Source of the DNA: Pseudomonadota bacterium | Lineage (GTDB): Bacteria > Pseudomonadota > Alphaproteobacteria > Rhizobiales > Xanthobacteraceae | Direction of reading: 5' to 3' | Length of the DNA stretch: 64,000 bases | Assembly (NCBI GenBank): GCA_023449855.1 | Contig: JAEXHR010000289.1 | Coordinates: 6,945-70,944, forward strand | Shown here: positions 42,622 through 53,065 of the stretch, piece by piece | Numbering within the stretch: the stretch's first letter is position 1 | Layout: each line of letters starts with the position of its first letter | Notes under the pieces: model-generated | Seen by the model: only the letters and a program-made list of their open reading frames with translations | Database searches by the model: none | Told to the model about the DNA's origin: nothing | Made by a program: the position numbers and the translations under genes

Positions 42622-45012
42622 ATGTTCCCTCAGAAAGAGTTCATCAGGACCCGGTACCAATGTGCGCTGAAATGGACGCGCCAACGCCCGATGCAACTCG
42701 CCGATCACAGCCGGACGAATAGCAAATCGATGTCGCCGTCGATCTACACGGCGCTCGTCGATTCACTTTTCGAGAATCCGATCCCGATGCTGGCCGGCGC
42801 CGTCTGCGCCGGCACCGGCGCCGTCATGACTGCGGTCAAGACGGGCAATCCGCTGCTGTGGCCGTGTGCCGGACTGATCATCCTGATAGGCGCATTGCGC
42901 GCGGTGCAGCTCAGCAAATACGAGAGGCGCGAAACCACGCTGACGTCCGACGAGGCGGTGCATTGGGAGCGCAACTACATGATCGGCGGCTCGCTCTATG
43001 CGGCCTCGCTCGGTCTGTGGTGCTGGGTGGTGCTGCTCGGCAGCAACGATCCGGTGGCGCATATGCTCGGGACGGCGGTCACCGTCGCCTATATCGCCGC
43101 AGGCGCCGGTCGCACCTATGGGCGGCCGAAGATCGCGCAGCTGCAGGTCCTGCTGGCCTGCGGGCCGATGGCATTGGCGCTGATCATTCACGGCGATTTC
43201 TATTACATCGGCTTCGCCTTCCTGAATGTGCTGTTCTTCATCGGCCTGCGCCGCATCACGCTGCGTCTGCACGATGTTTATGTGAAGGCGTTGCTGGCGA
43301 CGGAACGAGCCGGTTCCATCGCCGGTCAGTTCGATACGGCGCTGAACAACATGCCGAACGGGCTGTGCATGTTCGGTCCCGACGGCCGGCTGGCCGTGCT
43401 CAACAATCGCTTCGCCGAGATGATGGAGATTACCGGCAATCTCGCCGTTCGTAGCGGCATCAGCATGCGCGAACTGGTCTCCCTGTGCGTCAATGCGGGC
43501 ACCGTGTCGGCAGCAAGCGGGATGACCATCGTCGCCGAGATTGAAAGTTCGAAGGCCGCCGAGATCACCACCATCGATCATGCGAATGACCTCGAACGCG
43601 CACTGTCGTGGAAATTCCAGCCGATGCCCGGCGGCGGCACCGTCGTGCTGCTCGAGGACATCACCGAGCGTCGTAATTCGGAAGCCCGCATCAGCCATAT
43701 GGCGCGCTTCGATGAACTCACCGGCCTGCCGAACCGCATGAGCTTCCGCAACGAAATCGGCCGTATGCTGAAGACCAGCAGCGGTTCGACGATGTCGGCG
43801 CTGCTGTTCGTCGATCTCGATCAGTTCAAGCAGGTCAATGACACGCTCGGGCATCCATGCGGTGACCAGTTGCTCTGCATGGTGGCCGACCGCTTGCGCG
43901 AAATGCTGCGGGCGGAAGACTTCGTCGCGCGCTTCGGCGGCGATGAATTCGTCGTGTTCCAGCGAAGCGTCAAGGCCAATCATGACGCGGCCGATCTGGC
44001 CATGCGCATCGTGGAACGCCTCAGCGAGCGTTACGAGATTGACAATCATCAGGTGGAGATCGGCGCCAGCATCGGCATCGCGCTCACCGAGCCCGGTGTC
44101 AGCGCCGACCATCTGCTCAAGAACGCCGATATGGCGCTTTATCGCGCCAAGGCGTCCGGCCGCGGCACGTTCTGCTTCTTCCGCGACGAGATGGCCCAGA
44201 CGGTCGAGGCGCGCCGCGTGCTCGAACTCGATCTGCGCAAGGCGCTCGCGAATGAAGAGTTCGAAATCTACTATCAGCCGCTGGTCAATCTGAAGTCCGG
44301 CCGCATCTCCACCTGCGAAGCGCTGCTGCGCTGGAACCATCCGGTGCGCGGCACGGTTTCGCCGGCCGACATCATCCCGATCGCCGAAGACATGGGCCTG
44401 ATCGTCGATCTCGGCCGGTGGATATTGCGCAAGGCCTGTATCGAATGCATGAAGTGGCCGGAAGCGGTCAGCGTCGCGGTCAATTTCTCATCGCAGCAGT
44501 TCCATCAGCGCGACGTGCTGAGCGAAGTCCGGTACGCGCTGGAAGTGTCGGGGCTGCCGGCCTATCGCCTCGAAATTGAAATCACCGAGTCCTCCCTGCT
44601 GCGCAACACGCAGTGGACCCATGACGCGTTAGCGCAGTTGCATGCCGCCGGCTGCCGGATCTCGCTCGACGACTTCGGGACCGGATATTCAAGCCTCAGC
44701 TATCTGCATAATTTCCCGCTGCAGAAGGTGAAGATCGACCGCTCGTTCCTCGAGGGGATCGATACGCATCGCCCGCTGACGCTGCTGCGCGGCGTCGCCC
44801 GACTCAGTGCGGATCTCGGCATGTCTGTGGTGGTGGAGGGCGTCGAGACCAACGAGCAGCTCGAACTGATCAGCGCCGACGGCACGATAACCGAAGCCCA
44901 GGGCTATCTGTTCAGCCGCCCGGTGCCGGCTGCGCGCATCCGCCAGTTGCTTGAGGCCTCGCATGGCCGGCGTGTGGAACGCGATGTGGATACGGCCCGC
45001 ACCTCGGCCTGA
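42622..45012 (+). CDS. Membrane GGDEF-EAL cyclic-di-GMP protein with PAS domain
   Basis: The product has 796 residues. About five membrane helices lie in residues 50-215 and a PAS-like domain at about 240-350 (NMPNGLCMFGPDGRLAVLNNR). A GGDEF domain follows, with the intact motif GGDEF at 439-443 and an I-site RAED, then an EAL domain with EAL at 566-568. Both domains keep their key residues, so it may make and break cyclic-di-GMP. The N-terminus is uncertain: 42730 (MSPSIYTALV) is a possible later start. It is inserted between tolB and pal. Confidence 0.9.
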   Translation: MFPQKEFIRTRYQCALKWTRQRPMQLADHSRTNSKSMSPSIYTALVDSLFENPIPMLAGAVCAGTGAVMTAVKTGNPLLWPCAGLIILIGALRAVQLSKYERRETTLTSDEAVHWERNYMIGGSLYAASLGLWCWVVLLGSNDPVAHMLGTAVTVAYIAAGAGRTYGRPKIAQLQVLLACGPMALALIIHGDFYYIGFAFLNVLFFIGLRRITLRLHDVYVKALLATERAGSIAGQFDTALNNMPNGLCMFGPDGRLAVLNNRFAEMMEITGNLAVRSGISMRELVSLCVNAGTVSAASGMTIVAEIESSKAAEITTIDHANDLERALSWKFQPMPGGGTVVLLEDITERRNSEARISHMARFDELTGLPNRMSFRNEIGRMLKTSSGSTMSALLFVDLDQFKQVNDTLGHPCGDQLLCMVADRLREMLRAEDFVARFGGDEFVVFQRSVKANHDAADLAMRIVERLSERYEIDNHQVEIGASIGIALTEPGVSADHLLKNADMALYRAKASGRGTFCFFRDEMAQTVEARRVLELDLRKALANEEFEIYYQPLVNLKSGRISTCEALLRWNHPVRGTVSPADIIPIAEDMGLIVDLGRWILRKACIECMKWPEAVSVAVNFSSQQFHQRDVLSEVRYALEVSGLPAYRLEIEITESSLLRNTQWTHDALAQLHAAGCRISLDDFGTGYSSLSYLHNFPLQKVKIDRSFLEGIDTHRPLTLLRGVARLSADLGMSVVVEGVETNEQLELISADGTITEAQGYLFSRPVPAARIRQLLEASHGRRVERDVDTARTSA

Positions 45013-45172
45013 TCTTCCGCGATACTTCAACAAAGCCGTCACGTTTCATTTCAGTCATGCCCGCTTGGTAAAAGGTTAACCAAGTTAGGGCAGAACCTTT
45101 GACAACTTTTAATAAAGCTTTAACCTTCGCCTTACTCACGTACTGACAGCGTTTCGTGCGCCTGGAGATGGA

Positions 45173-45916
45173 ATGATGGCTGCGGCCGATCAAGTAACTG
45201 GTATCTCTGCGCGCAATCAAGACATTCTCGACCGGGTTGACTACCGCCTCGCGGAGACCGAGGCCGAGAAGGAGGCGATCTATAGCCTCCGCTATCGCGC
45301 CTATTTGCATGAAGGCGCCATCGAACCGCGCACCGAGCGTCGGCTTAAAGACCGCTTCGACGACATGCCGAATTCCTGGACTTTCGGCATCTATATGGAT
45401 GGCGAACTGGCCAGCTCGCTGCGGATCAGCGTCGGCTCGCCGGACAATCCGGACACCCCCGCGGTGGACGCCTTTGGCGACCTGCTGCGTCCGCAGATCG
45501 AGGCCGGCAAGACCATCGTCGATCCCAATCGCTTCGTCGCCGATCCGGCTAACCGCACCAAGTTTCCTGAACTGCCTTATCTGACGGTCCGCCTCGGTTA
45601 CGTCGCCTGTGCTTATTTCAATGCGGACATCGGCACGGCCACCGTTCGCGCCGAGCATCGCGCCTTCTATCGCCGCGTGTTCCTGCAGACGCCGCTGTGC
45701 GAGCCGCGGCCTTATCCCACGCTCGTGAAGCCGCTGTGCCTGATGGCAGCGGATTTCAGCGTGGTTCGCGAGAAAATCTTCGAGCGCTATCCGTATTTCC
45801 GCTCGAGCCAGTTCGAACGCCGGGCCTTGTTCGAGCGTAGGAGCGAGCCGCTCGCACCCGAACTGCACACGCCCGAGTTTCAGTTATTGCAGGTCGCGTC
45901 GGTGCAGCAGCCGTAA
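45173..45916 (+). CDS. N-acyl amino acid synthase FeeM-like (GNAT/LuxI-related)
   Basis: The 247-residue protein has the N-terminal pattern of autoinducer-synthase-like acyltransferases: YRLAETEAEKEAIYSLRYRAYLHEGAIEP, then FGIYMDGELASSLRISVG, then a Glu-Arg-rich end. This matches the FeeM domain of enzymes that join a fatty acyl group from acyl carrier protein to an amino acid. Product and role in the cell are unknown. A TTGACA at 45099-45104 may be its -35. A terminator lies downstream. It sits between the GGDEF/EAL gene and pal. Confidence 0.78.
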   Translation: MMAAADQVTGISARNQDILDRVDYRLAETEAEKEAIYSLRYRAYLHEGAIEPRTERRLKDRFDDMPNSWTFGIYMDGELASSLRISVGSPDNPDTPAVDAFGDLLRPQIEAGKTIVDPNRFVADPANRTKFPELPYLTVRLGYVACAYFNADIGTATVRAEHRAFYRRVFLQTPLCEPRPYPTLVKPLCLMAADFSVVREKIFERYPYFRSSQFERRALFERRSEPLAPELHTPEFQLLQVASVQQP

Positions 45917-45951
45917 GCCGGGTCTGCAGCAGGTCGACTCAGGATTTCCGA

Positions 45952-45980
45952 ACGGCCGCACGGATGTCGCGGCCGTTTTT
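45952..45980 (+). terminator. Intrinsic terminator after the FeeM-like gene
   Basis: An 8-bp stem ACGGCCGC (45952-45959) / GCGGCCGT (45969-45976) with a 9-base loop is followed directly by TTTTT. It is a textbook intrinsic terminator 36 bases after the stop. Confidence 0.85.
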
Positions 45981-46207
45981 CGTGGATTCCGGCGAAAAAT
46001 GGGGCGTATGCGCGCCTCGCTTCACCATCGCGCCATATTTCATAAGCATTAACCATGCCGTTGTTTTTCGGCGGCCTGTGGCTTTTGATCGGTTTTGGCA
46101 ACATCCCATCAAGGTTGACGGAACGTTCGCTTAACCAACGCCCTGTAGACCCAAGACAGTTGCTTTAGGTGACAGTTGGTTAAAGCGTGAGCGTGGAGGC
46201 TCCGGGA

Positions 46208-46705
46208 ATGATTCAGCAGATGCGTATCCTCCAGGGATTGAAACTGGCTGCCGTGCTGGCTGTGGCGCTGACGATGGGCGCCTGCGCGAACAAGAACGGT
46301 CTTGGCGGCGCCGATGGCGCGATGGCCGGTGCTGCTGCCCCGGGCAGCCAGCAGGACTTCGTCGTCAATGTCGGCGACCGCGTGTTCTTCGAGAGCGACC
46401 AGACCGAACTGTCGCCGCAGGCCATGGCCACCCTCGACAAGCAGGCCCAGTGGCTGCAGCAATACAACCGCTATTCCTTCACCATCGAAGGCCATGCGGA
46501 TGAGCGCGGCACCCGTGAATACAACATCGCGCTTGGCGCCCGCCGCGCCCAGTCGGTGCGCAGCTATCTCGCCTCGCGCGGCATCGAGTCGGGCCGCATG
46601 CGCACGATCTCCTACGGCAAGGAACGCCCGGTCGCGGTGTGTAACGACATCTCGTGCTGGTCGCAGAACCGGCGTGCGGTGACCGTGCTGAACGCCGGCG
46701 CGTAA
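46208..46705 (+). CDS. pal: Pal, peptidoglycan-associated lipoprotein
   Basis: The 165-residue lipoprotein has a signal peptide that ends in a lipobox, TMGAC, with Cys26 as the lipidated residue. A short Gly/Ala linker is followed by an OmpA-like domain (about 60-160) with FTIEGHADERGTREYNIALG ARRAQSV, the peptidoglycan-binding site. The ATG at 46208 is chosen because GGAGG at 46195-46199 has good spacing; an in-frame GTG at 46187 is less likely. Pal anchors the outer membrane and binds TolB. cpoB follows. Confidence 0.96.
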   Translation: MIQQMRILQGLKLAAVLAVALTMGACANKNGLGGADGAMAGAAAPGSQQDFVVNVGDRVFFESDQTELSPQAMATLDKQAQWLQQYNRYSFTIEGHADERGTREYNIALGARRAQSVRSYLASRGIESGRMRTISYGKERPVAVCNDISCWSQNRRAVTVLNAGA

Positions 46706-46727
46706 ACCCGATTTTGTGTTAAGGAAG

Positions 46728-46766
46728 CGGCGTCTGCCTGTTGGGGCAGGCGCCGTTTTTGTTTTG
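46728..46766 (+). terminator. Intrinsic terminator after pal
   Basis: A stem CGGCGTCTGCC (46728-46738) pairs with GGCAGGCGCCG (46745-46755), with one G-U pair, and is followed by TTTTTGTTTTG. It lies 23 bases after the pal stop, so cpoB may need its own promoter or depend on read-through. Confidence 0.85.
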
Positions 46767-46867
46767 AACGTCGTTTTGTCGCTGCCATCAGTCACAATTC
46801 CGGCGTAGTGCAGCACTCATCGTCACAAGCGTCCATTTGGCGCTTTCCAGCCATCGTTCAGGCCAAG

Positions 46868-47920
46868 ATGTCATTCAGATCACAGTCGCTCGCCGGTGCC
46901 GCTCTTTTCGCTCTTTTGCTTGTCACGGCGCCGCCGGCCTCGGCGCAGTTCTGGGGCCAGCAACAACAGCAGCAGCCGCAGACCTACGGCCAGCAGGATG
47001 GCGGCGTCGATCCGGAAATGCGGATCGAGCAACTCGAGAACCAGTTGCGCAAGCTGACCGGCCAGAACGAGGAGCTGCAATATCGCAACCGCCAGCTCGA
47101 GGATCAGCTGCGTCAGTTCCAGGCGGGCGGTGCGCCGCCGGCCGCTGCGGCTCGTCCGAATGCCGCTGCAGCGCCGGTTCAGCAGCCGGTCCCGCTGCAG
47201 GCTCCGCAGGGTGGTTATAATCAGCCACCGGCCGCCCCGCAGCCCGGTTATGGCCAGCAGCCCTATAACCAGCAGAGCAACGCGGCCCCCGCGCCGATTG
47301 CTCAAGACCCGACACCGGCGCCGCGCGCCGGTCGCCGCAACGATGCTTTCGATCCGAATGCCAATCCCAATGCGCCGGGCGTGCCGCGTGCGCTCGGCGG
47401 CGGGCAGCAGCCGATGCAGGCGAATGCCCCGGTCGGCGCCCCCGGCGGACGCGAGGCAGGCGAACCGCTGCCGCTCGGCCAGCAGGGTGGCGCAGGGCAG
47501 GGCGGCGCTCCCGCGCTGACCACGCTGCCGCCGGGCGCAACGCCGAAGGATGAGTTCGATCTTGGCCTCGGCTACATGCAGCGCCGCGACTATGCGCTGG
47601 CCGAAGAGACCATGCGCAATTTCGGCCAGAAATATCCGAACGATCCGATGATCGCGGATTCGCAATACTGGCTTGGCGAAAGCTACTTCCAGCGCCAGAA
47701 ATATCGCGAGGCAGCCTCCTCATTTCTGGGTGTGACGAGCAAATACGATACCTCCGCCAAGGCCCCGGACGCGTTGCTGCGTCTCGGCCAGTCGCTCGCC
47801 GCGCTGAAGGAGAAGGAAGCCGCCTGCGCCGCCTTCGGTGAAGTCGCGCGCAAATATCCGCGTGCGTCCACCGGCGTGAAACAGGGCGTGGACCGCGAGC
47901 AGAAGCGCAACAAGTGCTAG
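46868..47920 (+). CDS. cpoB: CpoB/YbgF, Tol-Pal coordinator with TPR repeats
   Basis: The 350-residue periplasmic protein has a signal peptide (about 1-27, ending ASAQ). A coiled coil (about 55-90, EQLENQLRKLTGQNEELQYR) mediates trimerisation. A long Gln/Pro/Ala-rich linker follows, and the C-terminal TPR domain (about 230-350) has EFDLGLGYMQRRDYALAEE, YFQRQKYREAASSFL and CAAFGEVARKYP. CpoB links peptidoglycan synthesis to outer-membrane constriction. The ATG at 46868 is chosen because it gives a clean signal peptide; an upstream GTG at 46808 does not. Confidence 0.93.
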   Translation: MSFRSQSLAGAALFALLLVTAPPASAQFWGQQQQQQPQTYGQQDGGVDPEMRIEQLENQLRKLTGQNEELQYRNRQLEDQLRQFQAGGAPPAAAARPNAAAAPVQQPVPLQAPQGGYNQPPAAPQPGYGQQPYNQQSNAAPAPIAQDPTPAPRAGRRNDAFDPNANPNAPGVPRALGGGQQPMQANAPVGAPGGREAGEPLPLGQQGGAGQGGAPALTTLPPGATPKDEFDLGLGYMQRRDYALAEETMRNFGQKYPNDPMIADSQYWLGESYFQRQKYREAASSFLGVTSKYDTSAKAPDALLRLGQSLAALKEKEAACAAFGEVARKYPRASTGVKQGVDREQKRNKC

Positions 47921-47970
47921 GCTGAGGGCGTCGGCCCTGCGCCGGTCGAACCCTGAGCTTTGCAATATCC

Positions 47971-49011
47971 ATGTCTGATCAAGACCATTTGCCGATTTCG
48001 GCCGCGCGGGCGAAGCAGCTGTTCGCCCGTTGGGCATCCGCGCCGGCATTGATCCTGGCCGTATCGGGCGGGCCGGATTCGGTCGCCCTGATGTGGCTCG
48101 CGGCGCGCTGGCGGCGCGGTCTGAAGCGCGGTCCGGATCTGACGGTCGTGACCGTCGATCACGGATTACGCCCGGAAGCAGCTCGCGAGGCACGTGAGGT
48201 GAAGCGCCTGGCGATGTCGCTCGAACTGCCGCACCGGACTTTGCGCTGGACCGGAGACAAGCCCAAGACCGGGGTTCCCGCCGCGGCCCGCGAGGCGCGC
48301 TACGCGCTGCTCGCCAGTGCCGCGCGCAAGGTCGGCACCATCCATGTGATGACGGCGCATACGCGGGACGATCAGGCCGAGACCGTGCTGATGCGGATGG
48401 CCCGCGGCAGCGGCCTTGCCGGGTTGGGCGCCATGAGCGTGGAAAGCGAACGCGAAGGCATCCGGATCGTTCGCCCGCTATTGGAGGTCTCGAAATCGCA
48501 GCTGATCGCGACGCTGGACAAGGCGAAGATCGGCTATGCGGTCGATCCCACCAATGCGGACCGAAACTTCACCCGGCCGCGTCTGCGCGCCTTGATGTCG
48601 GCTCTGGCTGCCGAGGGGATGGATTCGCGCAATCTGCAGCGCCTGGCTGCACGCATGGCCCGCGCCGATGCTGCGCTCGAATTGATGGCCGATGGCGCCG
48701 GCCGCTTCCTGTCCCTTCGCAATCCCGGCCGCTCGCCGGAGGCGATCGATGCGGCGGCGTTCATGGGGCTCGCCGAAGAGATCCGGGTCCGCTTACTTGT
48801 GCGGATGATCAACGAGGTCGGCCTCGAGGGCCCCGCCGAACTCGGCAAGGCGGAGAGCCTGTCCCTGGCGATGGAACACGCGATGCAACGGAGCGGAAAC
48901 GGTATCCTGCTGAAGCAGACCCTCGCCGGCGCGGTGATTTCGCTAACCCGTAACCGGCTGAAGATCACACCGGCACCGCCCCGTCGCGCCGCAGCGCGTA
49001 AAAGGCCTTAA
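47971..49011 (+). CDS. tilS: TilS, tRNA(Ile)-lysidine synthase
   Basis: The 346-residue protein contains the PP-loop ILAVSGGPDSVALMWLA near residue 29-45, then a conserved HTRDDQAETVLMRMARGSGL near 130-149. It joins lysine to C34 of the tRNA(Ile) CAU anticodon, which changes its specificity from Met to Ile. The C-terminal helical part is present. It lies 50 bases after cpoB and before ftsH, an order common in Hyphomicrobiales. Confidence 0.94.
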   Translation: MSDQDHLPISAARAKQLFARWASAPALILAVSGGPDSVALMWLAARWRRGLKRGPDLTVVTVDHGLRPEAAREAREVKRLAMSLELPHRTLRWTGDKPKTGVPAAAREARYALLASAARKVGTIHVMTAHTRDDQAETVLMRMARGSGLAGLGAMSVESEREGIRIVRPLLEVSKSQLIATLDKAKIGYAVDPTNADRNFTRPRLRALMSALAAEGMDSRNLQRLAARMARADAALELMADGAGRFLSLRNPGRSPEAIDAAAFMGLAEEIRVRLLVRMINEVGLEGPAELGKAESLSLAMEHAMQRSGNGILLKQTLAGAVISLTRNRLKITPAPPRRAAARKRP

Positions 49012-49206
49012 CCACCTCCCGAAAAGGGGCGGCCGCCGCCATCATTTCAACCGGAAATGCGCCTAGATGCGCTAAATAGTCCGTCCCAGTTCCCTTGGCA
49101 GCGGCCCCGGTCGCACTTAAATTGCAACGGACTGACCCAGGGTGATCGCCTTGTGGCGAATCAAGGGAAGAGAGCCGCGGATTTCAGCGGTGACGAAGGA
49201 AGATCG

Positions 49207-51123
<1,917 letters not shown>

Positions 51124-51146
51124 GGCCGTCACAACAGACCATGCGA

Positions 51147-51173
51147 AACGCGGCCGAAAGGCCGCGTTTTTTG
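51147..51173 (+). terminator. Intrinsic terminator after ftsH
   Basis: A 9-bp stem AACGCGGCC (51147-51155) / GGCCGCGTT (51160-51168) with a GAAA loop is followed by TTTTTTG. It lies 23 bases after the ftsH stop and isolates ftsH from the cassette that follows. Confidence 0.9.
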
Positions 51174-51212
51174 TTTGTGCGAGATTGCGAAAAGCGGGCG
51201 TTTATGTAAAGA

Positions 51213-51225
51213 TACAATCTATAAT
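51213..51225 (+). promoter_or_regulatory. AT-rich promoter-like site before the protease cassette
   Basis: TACAAT (51213-51218) and a perfect TATAAT (51220-51225) lie in a short AT-rich patch between the ftsH terminator and the first cassette gene at 51258. No good -35 is visible at the right distance. The patch stands out against its GC-rich surroundings, so this is the likely promoter of the four-gene cassette. Confidence 0.45.
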
Positions 51226-51257
51226 TGATGGCATCGAAACGGGATGGGGGCGTGCCA

Positions 51258-51707
51258 ATGGCATTTCTCGGCGATGGTCTGGTCATTCGGCGCAAGGCTG
51301 TGGTCCACCTCGACGACGCTGGTGGCGGCGGCGGTGGTGGCGGCACCGGTGACATCAATCTCAGCAACATTCTCAAACTGGTGCCGGGAGATATTGTCGC
51401 CATTTATCTTGCCGGGCAGGGCATCAGCGCCAGCCCCGTCATGAACATGAAATGGCCGGCGCTGCTGTTCTATCTGTGCCTGATCGTCTGCGTCGCGCTG
51501 CGCGTGCTGGTTACGGCGAAGACGGAGCGCGGCATCAACTGGATATTGGTCGTGGTCACCGCAATCGCCTTTTTTATCTGGGCTCATGCGGTGGCGCCCA
51601 CCGAAGGCCCGGTGATCGCAGGCTTCTTCGGTTCGGTGGCGGGCTTTGTGGCCATGCTGTTCGGGGTGCTTGCGCCGGTTCTTGTACCGGCAGAGCCACA
51701 GCCATAA
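51258..51707 (+). CDS. Cassette gene 1: unknown three-helix membrane protein with poly-Gly tract
   Basis: I do not recognise this 149-residue protein. The N-terminal part (MAFLGDGLVIRRKAVVHLDD) is soluble and is followed by eight consecutive Gly residues (22-29). Three hydrophobic helices lie at about 67-86, 93-112 and 119-143. The ATG at 51258 has GGGG at the right distance; 51228 is an earlier in-frame start. The protease gene starts four bases after its stop, which implies one transcript. It may anchor the protease module to the membrane, which is inference from position only. Confidence 0.7.
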   Translation: MAFLGDGLVIRRKAVVHLDDAGGGGGGGGTGDINLSNILKLVPGDIVAIYLAGQGISASPVMNMKWPALLFYLCLIVCVALRVLVTAKTERGINWILVVVTAIAFFIWAHAVAPTEGPVIAGFFGSVAGFVAMLFGVLAPVLVPAEPQP

Positions 51708-51710
51708 GGC

Positions 51711-52802
51711 ATGCATGCCGTGCCCGTTGCGAAAGATGCCACAAGCGATCTGGACCCGCTGGCGGACCTGACGTCGCAACTGATCGACCAATGGGACCGC
51801 ATGTCCGGCCAGCAGGACGCGTCAGGCGGCGAGATGGAGATGGCGCAATTCGAAGGATTGCCCTTGCCGCGGCGGCCGCGCGGCGGGCTTGCCATCGGCA
51901 GGTCGCGCGACGAGCGGACAGGCAAGCAGCGGCTCGAAATGCGCGTCACGGCGCAGGCGGGTCCAAACTATCGCGCGGCGGAAAAGCTCGCGGCAACAGC
52001 CCGGACCCAGGGCGTCGAGGTAATCCTCGAAGTCATCAAAAACGCGATTATCGGCCGTGCGCCGCCGCCGGCAACGATCGCCGGGCGCCGCGAGCCGCTT
52101 CATATCGGTGCGTCGATCGCCAATCGCGAATCTCTTGCCGGCACGCTGGGCGCTTTCGTCAAATTGCCGGATGGTGAGGAAGGTATGCTGTCCTGCAGCC
52201 ATGTGCTCGCGCGCACCGGCAGGAAATGGGGCAAGGTCGGCGATCCCATTCACCAGCCGGGAGCGCCGGAAGAGAAGCTCGTCACTGCCAAATCGCAGAT
52301 CGGTACATTGAGCGACTGCTTCGCGCCCTTCATCGATAGCCAGACCAATAATCTGGATGCGGCGGTTGCACGCATGGATCGGCGGGGTCATCATGAGGGC
52401 AATGTCATACCCACGCATGACTGTGTGCCGCTTGCATTGCGTGGCAAGCGGATCGGCAAACCTCTCGATGACGTCGAGAACGCGACAGGTATCCGCGTCT
52501 GCAAGGTCGGGCGCAGCACCGGCTATACCGAGGCGCAGTTGAGCGCGACCAGTTTCCAGAACATGCGTGTGGAACTCGGGCGAACGAAAGTTTTTACATT
52601 CTCGGATATCTACGAAGTGTTGTGGGACGACGGGCAGGATTTCGCTGCTGCGGGCGATTCCGGCTCCCTCGTCATGGCGTGCGACGGGCTGCTGCCGCTC
52701 GGCCTGCACTTCGCTTCAATGGAGGGCGTTGCTGGCAAACGTGTCAGCTACGTGATACCCTGGCAACGGATCGCAGCGACTTTTGACCTGCAACCGCTAT
52801 GA
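51711..52802 (+). CDS. Cassette gene 2: trypsin-fold serine protease, intact triad
   Basis: The product has 363 residues. An N-terminal domain (about 55-120, with LAIGRSRDERTGKQRLEMRV and VILEVIKNAII) precedes a chymotrypsin-like domain. The triad is readable: His164 in LSCSHVLA, Asp216 in NNLDAAVARMD and Ser317 in AAGDSGSLVMA. There is no signal peptide, so it should act in the cytoplasm or at the membrane inner face. Its closest visible paralogue is the gene at 53066. Its stop overlaps the next gene (ATGATGG at 52799). The target is unknown. Confidence 0.8.
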   Translation: MHAVPVAKDATSDLDPLADLTSQLIDQWDRMSGQQDASGGEMEMAQFEGLPLPRRPRGGLAIGRSRDERTGKQRLEMRVTAQAGPNYRAAEKLAATARTQGVEVILEVIKNAIIGRAPPPATIAGRREPLHIGASIANRESLAGTLGAFVKLPDGEEGMLSCSHVLARTGRKWGKVGDPIHQPGAPEEKLVTAKSQIGTLSDCFAPFIDSQTNNLDAAVARMDRRGHHEGNVIPTHDCVPLALRGKRIGKPLDDVENATGIRVCKVGRSTGYTEAQLSATSFQNMRVELGRTKVFTFSDIYEVLWDDGQDFAAAGDSGSLVMACDGLLPLGLHFASMEGVAGKRVSYVIPWQRIAATFDLQPL

Positions 52803-53053
52803 TGGATCGCTTGATGCCGACGTCACCCAGGAAGGCACAGGAGGCGCTCAAGCAGGCGCTCGAGAGCCTGTTCGGGCCCAAGCTGAAAGGCGTCAACGGG
52901 TTTGGCGCGGGCCTCGATCATGTGACGCGCGAACTCTCCCTGCAGGTCAATGTGGATAGCGCGGCATCGCAGCGCCGTGCTGCGTCCTTGCCGAAGAAAA
53001 TCGAAGGCCTGCCGGTCAGGGTGACGCGGCTCGGTCCGGCACGGATGGACTGA
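52799..53053 (+). CDS. Cassette gene 3: small protease-associated domain protein
   Basis: The product has 84 residues. The pattern LKGVNGFGAGLD, then ELSLQVNV, then SLPKKIEGLPVRVTRLG resembles the N-terminal domain that precedes many bacterial trypsin-like proteases (GVGxG ... ELALxVxV ... LPxxIdGVPVxV). Here it stands as a free protein. It overlaps the protease gene by four bases and ends 12 bases before the pseudoprotease gene. It could be a cofactor, inhibitor or prodomain supplied in trans. An alternative start is 52802. Confidence 0.65.
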   Translation: MMDRLMPTSPRKAQEALKQALESLFGPKLKGVNGFGAGLDHVTRELSLQVNVDSAASQRRAASLPKKIEGLPVRVTRLGPARMD

Positions 53054-53065
53054 GGGGATCGCGAG

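Noticed and set aside
42763..44340. 525-residue open frame on the minus strand
   Set aside because: It is antisense to the GGDEF/EAL gene, whose motifs are clear on the plus strand.
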